Shown here: one piece after another, positions 13,935 to 20,863 of the stretch | Position numbering within the stretch: position 1 is the stretch's first letter | Layout: each line of letters begins with the position of its first letter | Assembly (NCBI GenBank): GCA_017382915.1 | Contig: JAFNZJ010000058.1 | Coordinates: forward strand, 1 to 27,674 | Direction of reading: 5' to 3' | Origin: Clostridia bacterium | GTDB lineage: Bacteria > Bacillota > Clostridia > Oscillospirales > Acutalibacteraceae | DNA length: 27,674 nt | Made by a program: the position numbers and the translations under genes | The notes under the pieces: model-generated | The model's input: the letters and a program-made list of their open reading frames with translations, nothing else | Told to the model about the DNA's origin: nothing | Database searches by the model: none

Positions 13935-16316
13935 GTGAGTGAAGTAACCTCTCGTTCATCCATTGCTGAAATTGCCTCCCGTAAAGAGGCCATCATTTTT
14001 GCCGAAAATGAAAAGCAGCAGGAGCTTGATGCCCTTAATGCTGAAATGGCAGAGCTTGGTAAAGACCTTGAGCGCGCAAATGATACCATAACCTCGCACG
14101 AAAATACAATAAAGGGTTATGAAATGCGCCTTAACAGTCGCAAACAGTCGGCAGAAGAGCAAAAGCAACTGGTTGATAAGCTTGGTTTAGATATTTCTGA
14201 AAAAATCCGTAGAGCCGGCATTTTAGAGGATTTACAAAAAAATATGGAAGGCTATCAGCTTTCTGTAAAGGCCTGCATTGCTGAGGCGGAAAAGGGTCTG
14301 CTTAGCGGCATACACGGTCCTGTTTCGGGTCTTATTAAGGTGCCCAAGCAGTATTCAGTTGCCATTGAAATTGCTTTAGGCTCGGCCGCACAGAACATAG
14401 TGGTTGATACCGACAGCGATGCTAAAAAAGCCATCCGCTTTTTAAAGGCAAATAATAAGGGTCGCGCTACCTTCCTGCCACTTACATCAATTAAGGGTCG
14501 CATTTTCAGTGAAGAAAAGCTTGATGACCAGTATGGATATGTTGGTATGGCAGATGCCCTTATTGATTTTGATAAAAAGTATACCGATGTTATATCTTCA
14601 CTTCTTGGCAGAACCGTAATAGTGGAGGATATTGACGCCGCCACCACCATAGCCAAAAAATACGGCTACCGCTTTAAGGTGGTTTCGCTTGACGGGCAGG
14701 TGGTTAATCCCGGCGGTTCACTTACAGGTGGTTCACTTGGTAAGCATTCGGGTCTTCTTAGCCGCGCAGGTGATATTGACGCCCTTAAAAATGAGGCAAA
14801 GAAGCTTGAAGAAAAGCTTAATGAGGAACAAAATAAATACAATGCAGCCCTGTCGGCACTTGCCGCGGCAGAGGCCGAGGTAACAGCCGTTAAGAGTGAG
14901 GCCATCACAGCGTCAGAGGATAAAATCCGTATTGAGGGTGAAATCCGCCGTGTTTCACAGCTTGTTGCCGCCGCAAAGATTAGTTTGGCAGAGCTTGAAA
15001 AAGAAAAGCAGGATTCTGATGATAGGGCAAAAAGGCTTGAGGAATCGGCAAAGCAGGCAAATGAAAAAATAGCCGAGCTTACTAAAACCGAGGCCGAAAT
15101 TAAGGCAAAAATGGATGAGATGAACGGCGGCAGGGATGAAACTGCCGATGAGCGTGAAGCCCTTAGCACCAAGCTTACCGAGCTTAGGCTTTTAACCGCC
15201 GCCACCGAAAAGGATATTGAAAACACCCGCCTTGCAGTTCAGTTGCTTGATGCATCTGTAACAGGCCGTTTTGAGCAGGCAAGCCAGCTTGATGCCGAGC
15301 TTGAAGCCGCCATTCAAAAGGGCAGTGATTTTGAGGCCGAAATTGTAAATCTTAAGCAGGCTATTGATGATGCCAAGGCACAGATTGAACAAAAGCAAAA
15401 GCAGGTTGAAGAAAACCTTGTAAAGCGCAATGAAATTGAAGCATCTTCGGTTAACCTAAGGCAGACCGAAAAGGATAAAACTCTTGAGCGTGAGCGCGTA
15501 AACGGTGAGTTAGAGCGCCTTAAAGCTAAAAAAGAGGCCATGACCGAAGAGCTTGATGATATTGTTAGGCGCCTTTATGATGAGTATGAACTCACCCGCA
15601 CCGAGGCCGAATGTATGGGTATTGAAATTGAAAACCCTGCAGAGGCTAAAAAATCCCTTGCCGAAACAAAATCAAAAATCAAAGCACTTGGTAGCGTAAA
15701 TGTTGCCGCTATTGAGGAGTATAAAGAGGTTAGTGAAAGGTATGAATTCCTGTCCGCCCAGGTGGAGGATGTTGAACATACCAAGGCGGAGCTTAACCGC
15801 CTTATCGGTGAACTTACCGAGCAGATGCGTACAATGTTCCTTGAAGGCTTTGAGCGCATAGGTGAAAACTTTACCCGTATATTTACCGATATGTTTGGCG
15901 GCGGTCACGCCGAGCTTAAGCTATCTGACCCCAATGACCCATTACAAAGCGGTATTGATATTGTTGCAAAATTGCCGGGTAAAAATGTACCTAGCTTGGA
16001 TGTTTTGTCGGGTGGTGAAAAGGCGCTTATTGCCATTTCAATTTACTTTGCAATAATGCAGGTTAATGCACCGCCCTTCTGCTTCCTTGATGAGGTTGAA
16101 ACGGCACTTGATGACATTAATGTTGAGCGCTTTGCAAATTATATGAAGCGCTCTGATTTGGATACACAGTTTATCTGTATTACCCACCGCCGCGGCACTA
16201 TGGAAGCGGCAGATATGCTTTACGGTGTAACCATGCAAGAGCGCGGTGTAACCAAGCTTATTCAGCTTAATGTTACCCAGCTTGAAATGGATTTAAAAGC
16301 ACTTGAGACTAAATAA
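13935..16316 (+). CDS. smc: SMC C-terminal fragment (coil, hinge, C-terminal head)
   Basis: The remaining 793 residues lie in the same frame as the first fragment. The nearest initiator is GTG at 13935, without a convincing ribosome binding site, so separate translation is doubtful. It includes the end of the first coil arm, the hinge (GIHGPVSGLIKVPKQ through GSLTGGSL), the second arm, the ABC signature LSGGEKA and Walker B. A deliberately split SMC would be expected to show a proper start signal here. Confidence 0.7.
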   Translation: MSEVTSRSSIAEIASRKEAIIFAENEKQQELDALNAEMAELGKDLERANDTITSHENTIKGYEMRLNSRKQSAEEQKQLVDKLGLDISEKIRRAGILEDLQKNMEGYQLSVKACIAEAEKGLLSGIHGPVSGLIKVPKQYSVAIEIALGSAAQNIVVDTDSDAKKAIRFLKANNKGRATFLPLTSIKGRIFSEEKLDDQYGYVGMADALIDFDKKYTDVISSLLGRTVIVEDIDAATTIAKKYGYRFKVVSLDGQVVNPGGSLTGGSLGKHSGLLSRAGDIDALKNEAKKLEEKLNEEQNKYNAALSALAAAEAEVTAVKSEAITASEDKIRIEGEIRRVSQLVAAAKISLAELEKEKQDSDDRAKRLEESAKQANEKIAELTKTEAEIKAKMDEMNGGRDETADEREALSTKLTELRLLTAATEKDIENTRLAVQLLDASVTGRFEQASQLDAELEAAIQKGSDFEAEIVNLKQAIDDAKAQIEQKQKQVEENLVKRNEIEASSVNLRQTEKDKTLERERVNGELERLKAKKEAMTEELDDIVRRLYDEYELTRTEAECMGIEIENPAEAKKSLAETKSKIKALGSVNVAAIEEYKEVSERYEFLSAQVEDVEHTKAELNRLIGELTEQMRTMFLEGFERIGENFTRIFTDMFGGGHAELKLSDPNDPLQSGIDIVAKLPGKNVPSLDVLSGGEKALIAISIYFAIMQVNAPPFCFLDEVETALDDINVERFANYMKRSDLDTQFICITHRRGTMEAADMLYGVTMQERGVTKLIQLNVTQLEMDLKALETK

Positions 16317-16338
16317 TTTAGGGAGCAATTTTATTAAA

Positions 16339-17250
16339 ATGGGAATTTTTGGTAAAATAAAGCAGGGCCTTAAAAAAACGGGCGATGGCTTTGTAGGTAA
16401 AATTGGCGCCGTTTTAAGCGCCTTTACCAAAATTGATGAGGAACTTTTTGAAGAGCTTGAAGAAACCCTTATCCTTTGTGATATAGGGGCTGCAACTTCG
16501 GCAAAAATATGTGATATTTTGCGCTCACAGGTTAAAGAGCAAAGGGTTACCGACCCCGCTATTATCCGCAGTATGTTAAAGGATATTATCTTTAATATGC
16601 TAAACGGTAATAACACCATTGACACATCAAAGTCACCAACCGTCATTATGGTTATTGGTGTAAACGGCGTTGGTAAAACCACCAGTATTGGTAAAATGGC
16701 CGCTAATTTTAAGGCCGAGGGTAAACAGGTCGTTTTAGGTGCGGCCGATACCTTCCGTGCCGCCGCCATTGACCAGCTTGGCATTTGGGCTGAGAGGGCC
16801 GGTGTGCATATGGTAAAAAGTGTGGAGGGCACCGACCCTGCATCGGTTGTGTTTGACACCATGGCATCTGCCACCGCCAAAAAGGCAGATATTATAATTT
16901 GTGATACCGCAGGCCGCCTTCATAATAAGAAAAATCTTATGGATGAGCTTGCAAAAATGAATCGCGTAATCGACCGCAGCTTGGGTGACGGTCAAAAAGA
17001 AACCCTGCTTGTGCTTGATGCCGCAACAGGTCAAAATGCCGTAAATCAGGCCCGCCAGTTTAGTGAGGTTACCGACATTACAGGTATTATCTTAACCAAG
17101 CTTGACGGCACCGCCCACGGCGGCGTTGTTATAAGCATTATGGATGAGCTTGGCATCCCCGTAAAGCTTATCGGTGTTGGTGAAAAAATTGATGACCTTA
17201 TGCCCTTTGATGCAAAAGAGTTTGCCGAAGGCCTTTTTATGGAGGACTAA
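16339..17250 (+). CDS. ftsY: Signal recognition particle receptor FtsY
   Basis: SRP-receptor GTPase that docks ribosomes carrying membrane proteins to the Sec translocon. After a basic N-terminal stretch (GIFGKIKQGLKKTGDGFVGK) comes the four-helix N domain, then the G domain: GVNGVGKTTSIGKMA (P-loop, near residue 106), DTFRAAAIDQLGIWAERAGV, DTAGRLHNKKNLMDEL (near 188) and TKLDGTAHGG (near 252). The acidic A domain of the E. coli protein is absent, as usual in Firmicutes. ATG at 16339 is used; GGGAG lies 13 bases upstream, a slightly long gap. It directly follows smc as in Bacillus. 303 residues. Confidence 0.96.
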   Translation: MGIFGKIKQGLKKTGDGFVGKIGAVLSAFTKIDEELFEELEETLILCDIGAATSAKICDILRSQVKEQRVTDPAIIRSMLKDIIFNMLNGNNTIDTSKSPTVIMVIGVNGVGKTTSIGKMAANFKAEGKQVVLGAADTFRAAAIDQLGIWAERAGVHMVKSVEGTDPASVVFDTMASATAKKADIIICDTAGRLHNKKNLMDELAKMNRVIDRSLGDGQKETLLVLDAATGQNAVNQARQFSEVTDITGIILTKLDGTAHGGVVISIMDELGIPVKLIGVGEKIDDLMPFDAKEFAEGLFMED

Positions 17251-17253
17251 AAA

Positions 17254-17841
17254 TTGAAATTTATTCTTGCCACCAAAAACCTTAAAAAGTTAAAGGAATT
17301 ACAGCGCATATTACAGCCACTAGGTCACGATGTTATAAGTGAAAGGGATTTAGAAAGCCCCCTGCCCGAAGTGGTGGAGGATGCCGACACCTTTGAGGGT
17401 AACGCCCTTAAAAAGGCGCGCTCTGCAATGAAGTTTACAGGTCTTGCCGCCGTTGCCGATGATTCAGGACTATGTGTTGATTATTTAGACGGCGCACCGG
17501 GTGTTTACTCTGCCCGCTATGCAGGTGAAGCCCAAAATGATGATGAAAATAATAAAAAGCTTTTAAATGCCCTTGGCGATTTACCAAAAAATCAGCGCAC
17601 CGCCCGATTTGTATCGGCAGTTGCGGTTGTTTTTGCAGACGGTACAGAATTTACCGTTCGCGGCAGTTGTGAGGGCTATATAGGATATGAGCCACAGGGC
17701 GAAAACGGCTTTGGCTACGACCCGCTTTTTATCGGTGAAAAGGGTTGCTTTGGTAATTTAACCGATGCCGAAAAAGATTCTATCAGCCACCGTGGCAAAG
17801 CTTTAAGACAAATGGCAGAAGAATTGACTAAATATATTTAG
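17254..17841 (+). CDS. rdgB: Non-canonical purine NTP pyrophosphatase (RdgB/HAM1)
   Basis: Hydrolyses dITP, ITP and XTP to monophosphates so that deaminated purines stay out of nucleic acids. Family blocks are LATKNLKKLKEL at the N-terminus, VADDSGLCVDYLDGAPGVYSAR, GENGFGYDPLF and SHRGKALRQM. 195 residues. The start is TTG at 17254, with GGAGG eight bases upstream inside the end of ftsY, giving the usual N-terminus MKFILATKN. Stop codon TAG. Three bases separate it from ftsY, so the two are probably cotranscribed. Confidence 0.95.
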   Translation: MKFILATKNLKKLKELQRILQPLGHDVISERDLESPLPEVVEDADTFEGNALKKARSAMKFTGLAAVADDSGLCVDYLDGAPGVYSARYAGEAQNDDENNKKLLNALGDLPKNQRTARFVSAVAVVFADGTEFTVRGSCEGYIGYEPQGENGFGYDPLFIGEKGCFGNLTDAEKDSISHRGKALRQMAEELTKYI

Positions 17842-17854
17842 AGGTATTTTTTAT

Positions 17855-18151
17855 ATGTTAAACAGTAAACAGCGTGCCGAGCTTCGCGGCATGGCAAATT
17901 CGCTTGAACCTATTTTTCAGGTGGGTAAGGGCGGCATAAACGACCAGCTTATCCGTCAGGTGGATGAAACCTTAGAAAAGCGTGAGCTTATTAAGCTTAC
18001 CGCACTTGAAACATCGCCACAGTCCTCGCGTGAGGCGGCAGATATGCTGGGCGATGCAACCGGCGCAGATGTTGTGCAGGTTATCGGACGAAAATTTGTG
18101 CTTTACAGAAAAAGCAAAGAAAATCAAAAAATCTTTTTAAAAAAGAAGTAG
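17855..18151 (+). CDS. yhbY: Ribosome assembly RNA-binding protein YhbY (CRM domain)
   Basis: A 98-residue CRS1/YhbY-type protein with an IF3-C-like fold that associates with pre-50S particles. Conserved features are LRGMANSLEPIFQVGKGGIN, then LIKLTALETSPQSSREAADML and the GRKFVLYRKS end. AGAGG precedes the ATG. The stop is TAG. It corresponds to YqeI of Bacillus and stands, as there, just before nadD and yqeK. Confidence 0.93.
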   Translation: MLNSKQRAELRGMANSLEPIFQVGKGGINDQLIRQVDETLEKRELIKLTALETSPQSSREAADMLGDATGADVVQVIGRKFVLYRKSKENQKIFLKKK

Positions 18152-18162
18152 AGTGATTGCTT

Positions 18163-18774
18163 GTGCTTAAAACCGCCATATTCGGGGGCACCTTTAATCC
18201 GCCCCATAATGGCCACATTGCTATGCTCAGTGGCATTGCCGATTTGCCCGAAATTGAAAAAATTTTGGTAATGCCGGCAAATATTCCACCCCATAAGGCG
18301 GGGGATATTGCCGCCGCCCATCATAGGGTTAATATGTGTAAAATGGCATTTAACGGCATAAAAAAGGCCGAGATTTGCCTTTTAGAGCTTGAGCTTGAGG
18401 GCAAAAATTATACCCTTAATACACTTAAAAGGTTAAAGGAACGGTCGGTGCAAAACCCCGTTTTGGTAATAGGGGCAGATAGCCTTATAAATTTTGATAA
18501 ATGGTATGAGTATGAGCAGATTTTAAATATGGCAGAGCTTTATGTTTACCCAAGGCAGGGTATGGGCAAAAGCCTGGTTTTAACAGCCAAAGCCTTTATT
18601 GAAGGTAAGGGTGGTGCTGTGACGCTTTTAAACCAGTCACCGCCGGGAATATCGTCCACGCTGGTGCGTGACCGCATTTTAAACAAAAAGCCTATAAGTG
18701 ATTTTGTGCCGTCGGCTGTTGCCGAATATATTAAGGAGAATGGACTGTATAATGGAACCAACCTTTTTAAATGA
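18163..18774 (+). CDS. nadD: Nicotinate-nucleotide adenylyltransferase
   Basis: Joins nicotinate mononucleotide and ATP to deamido-NAD, an essential step of NAD synthesis. The nucleotidyltransferase signature IFGGTFNPPHNGH opens the protein, with VMPANIPPHK, VLVIGADSLINFDKW and the C-terminal ISSTLVRDRI block in place. GTG at 18163 is preferred because GAGTGA stands six bases before it; a TTG at 18157 would leave no spacing. The 3' end overlaps yqeK by 23 bases. About 203 residues, normal for the family. Confidence 0.94.
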   Translation: MLKTAIFGGTFNPPHNGHIAMLSGIADLPEIEKILVMPANIPPHKAGDIAAAHHRVNMCKMAFNGIKKAEICLLELELEGKNYTLNTLKRLKERSVQNPVLVIGADSLINFDKWYEYEQILNMAELYVYPRQGMGKSLVLTAKAFIEGKGGAVTLLNQSPPGISSTLVRDRILNKKPISDFVPSAVAEYIKENGLYNGTNLFK

Positions 18775-19345
18775 TGGTATTTTGTTAAGAGAAAAATATA
18801 ATGATTATGTAACCCTTTTAAGGGGCAGGCTTAGTGAAAAAAGGTTTTACCATTCATTGGCAGTTGCCAAGGAAGCACTTCGTTTGGCCCAAAAATACGG
18901 CGCCAATACCGAAAAAGCCTTTCTGGCAGGTCTTCTTCACGATATTTGTAAAGATACTCCCAAAAATGAACAGTTGCAAATATTCAGTGAATTTGGTATA
19001 ATATTATCCGCTTTGGAGGAATCTGCCTTTAAATTGTGGCACGCCATGTCGGGCGCCTGCTATATTCAAAATATTTTAAATATTAAAGATGCAGATATTA
19101 TTTCAGCGGTAAGGTATCATACCACCGCAAAGGCGGGTATGTCCCTTCTTGAAAAAATAATCTACCTTGCTGATTTCACTTCAGAGGATAGGGATTATGA
19201 AGGCGCCGATGAAATGCGAAAAGCGGTGGATGTTGGGCTTGAACACGCAATGCGTGAGGCACTTATATTCACTATAGATGATTTAAAACAAAAGGGTATG
19301 CCGGTGCATGAAGATACACTCAACGCATACCGTGAGATAGTATAA
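18752..19345 (+). CDS. yqeK: HD-domain nucleotide hydrolase YqeK
   Basis: A metal-dependent HD-domain protein; Firmicutes relatives are known symmetrical diadenosine tetraphosphate (Ap4A) hydrolases. The HD elements are FYHSLAVAKEA, LAGLLHDICKD, LWHAMSGA, AVRYHTT and IIYLADFTSEDRD. The start is uncertain: ATG 18752 (197 residues) lies 13 bases after AAGGAG, while ATG 18740 in the same frame touches that motif. Both starts lie in the last codons of nadD. The order nadD-yqeK-rsfS is standard, here with an LCP gene inserted before rsfS. Confidence 0.9.
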   Translation: MEPTFLNDGILLREKYNDYVTLLRGRLSEKRFYHSLAVAKEALRLAQKYGANTEKAFLAGLLHDICKDTPKNEQLQIFSEFGIILSALEESAFKLWHAMSGACYIQNILNIKDADIISAVRYHTTAKAGMSLLEKIIYLADFTSEDRDYEGADEMRKAVDVGLEHAMREALIFTIDDLKQKGMPVHEDTLNAYREIV

Positions 19346-19361
19346 AAAGGAGTTTTAGGTT

Positions 19362-20474
19362 ATGAATTATGATGATAGCTTTGATTTATATTCCGTTTCC
19401 ACCCGCAAGGGCAGTACCTCAAAAAGAAAAAAGCTTCGTCGCACAGTTAACATACTTGCCAGCATAATTTTATGCCTTTCTGTTTTACTTACAGGTGTTA
19501 TGGGCGTAGGCATTTGGGCACTTGGCATGGAAATTAACAACGATGTTGAGGTGGAGCAGGGCGATTTTGAAGACCTTGTTGTTAGCTCCAACAGTAAGGT
19601 AAGTTATATATTGGTTGTAGGTGTTGACCCTAAAGAAACCCTTACAGACATTATCATAATTGCCTGCATTGACCACGAAAAAAACACCTTAAACTTCCTA
19701 CAAATCCCGCGTGATACCTATATTGGCGACGATGTTCCCACCAAAAAGGTTAATGCTGTTCACGGCAACCCCCGTAAGGGTGAGGCAAAAATCAACGCAC
19801 TCCGCCGCCGACTTTCAAGCTACTTTGGTATACCGCTTGACCACTATGTAAAATTCACTATCAGGGGTTTTGCAAATGTTATTGATGCGCTTGATGGCAT
19901 AACCGTTAATATTGAAACCAAAAACTCAAAGGGTATAGATATTATGGACCCCTTTACCAAAAAGCATGAGCGCATTGGCCCTGGTGTTGTTACCCTTACA
20001 GGTAGGCAGGCTGTTGGCTTTGTAAGAAAGCGTACAGGCACCAGCGATGGCTATTATAAGGGCGATATTGACCGTATTGAAGCCCAGCGTGAGGTTTATG
20101 TATCATTAGCCAAAAAGCTGCAAAAAATGTCGGGCTCACAAATGCTTAAAATTGCACAAAATTGTTACAGTGAAATTTCAACCGATATGAGCATAGGTCA
20201 AATTTTGGGCTACGCTGAAGAGGTGCAGGAAATACCTATGGAAAGTATGGGTATATACGCAGTACCCGGTCAGTTCTGTAACTATAACGGACTTTCAATG
20301 TGGTCCCCCCATAAGGATGAATATGTTCAGATGTTCAACACATATTTTAATCCCCACGGCGCACCTATTACCACTAGTGATATTCAAATGATTGAACTGC
20401 ACAAAAAACTAGGTCAGTCTACCAGACCCAGTGAGGTTGAGCAGGGCGGCGCACTTTCAAATGTTAAAAAATAG
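19362..20474 (+). CDS. LytR-CpsA-Psr (LCP) family cell-wall ligase
   Basis: LCP proteins transfer teichoic acids or other polymers from lipid carriers to peptidoglycan outside the membrane. The N-terminal 27 residues are polar and basic, then a single hydrophobic helix (about 29-52) acts as a signal anchor. The LCP domain (about 90-255) shows LTDIIIIACIDHEKNTLNFLQIPRDTY with Arg117 of the conserved PRDT, ALDGITVNIE, and TGRQAVGFVRKRTG followed by GDIDRIEAQREV. 370 residues; stop codon TAG. Placement between yqeK and rsfS is, from memory, common in Clostridia. The polymer attached cannot be deduced. Confidence 0.9.
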   Translation: MNYDDSFDLYSVSTRKGSTSKRKKLRRTVNILASIILCLSVLLTGVMGVGIWALGMEINNDVEVEQGDFEDLVVSSNSKVSYILVVGVDPKETLTDIIIIACIDHEKNTLNFLQIPRDTYIGDDVPTKKVNAVHGNPRKGEAKINALRRRLSSYFGIPLDHYVKFTIRGFANVIDALDGITVNIETKNSKGIDIMDPFTKKHERIGPGVVTLTGRQAVGFVRKRTGTSDGYYKGDIDRIEAQREVYVSLAKKLQKMSGSQMLKIAQNCYSEISTDMSIGQILGYAEEVQEIPMESMGIYAVPGQFCNYNGLSMWSPHKDEYVQMFNTYFNPHGAPITTSDIQMIELHKKLGQSTRPSEVEQGGALSNVKK

Positions 20475-20489
20475 AAAAGAGGTTTAACC

Positions 20490-20843
20490 TTGCAGGGTAA
20501 AGAAATTGTAGAAATCGCCGTAAAGGCGTTGGATAATAAAAAAGCAGTTGATATTAAAGCCATTGAGGTGACTGAGGTTACTGTGCTTGCCGACTATTTT
20601 GTGCTGGCAACCGCAACCTCCTCCACCCATGTAAGGGCCTTGGCAGATGAGGTGGAGGATGCCTTAAGCCAAAACGGTTTGGAGCCCCACCATGTGGAAG
20701 GTCGTACAACAGGCTGGATTTTATTGGATTACGGCACCGCCGTTATCAATGTAATGGATGCTAAAAACCGCGACTTTTATGGTTTAGAGCACACCTGGAA
20801 TGACGGCAAAGAGCTTGACATTTCAGAATATATTAAAGACTAA
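20490..20843 (+). CDS. rsfS: Ribosome silencing factor RsfS
   Basis: Binds L14 on the 50S subunit and blocks subunit joining when nutrients are low. The 117-residue protein has VTVLADYFVLATATSSTHVRALADEVEDAL, HHVEGRTTGWILLDYG and the final NVMDAKNRDFYGLEHTW, all typical. The start is TTG at 20490, with AGAGG shortly upstream; no ATG is available near the family N-terminus. It ends the yhbY-nadD-yqeK group and lies 20 bases before leuS. Confidence 0.94.
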   Translation: MQGKEIVEIAVKALDNKKAVDIKAIEVTEVTVLADYFVLATATSSTHVRALADEVEDALSQNGLEPHHVEGRTTGWILLDYGTAVINVMDAKNRDFYGLEHTWNDGKELDISEYIKD

Positions 20844-20863
20844 TTTTTAAGGACTGAAACCTA

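Larger units (their letters stand above)
12738..16316 (+). pseudogene. smc: Chromosome partition protein SMC, interrupted by an in-frame TAG
   Basis: The whole stretch is one reading frame of 1192 codons, the length of a complete bacterial SMC, broken only by TAG at 13905-13907 (codon 390). SMC with ScpA and ScpB compacts and segregates chromosomes. The head has Walker A GPNGSGKSN at residues 31-39 and IGQGKIDNI; coiled coil runs from about 165 to 500; the hinge is about 520-675 with GSLTGGSL; the returning coil leads to LSGGEKALIAISIYFA and the Walker B FLDEVETALDD. The stop falls in the first coiled-coil arm, and the protein would read on as LSLQLSEYRVSEV in heptad style. CAG to TAG (Gln) is the simplest change. 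Start is GTG at 12738 with AAGGAG seven bases upstream. Base-calling or assembly error, real nonsense mutation or read-through are all possible. Confidence 0.85.

Noticed and set aside
13880..13960. Frameshift in smc
   Set aside because: The two parts are in the same frame (13935 minus 12738 is a multiple of three) and total length is normal, so only a substitution is needed.
14666..15226. 186-residue minus-strand open frame opposite smc
   Set aside because: It is serine-, alanine- and phenylalanine-rich, typical of the antisense of a Glu/Lys-rich coiled coil, with no ribosome binding site and no recognisable family.
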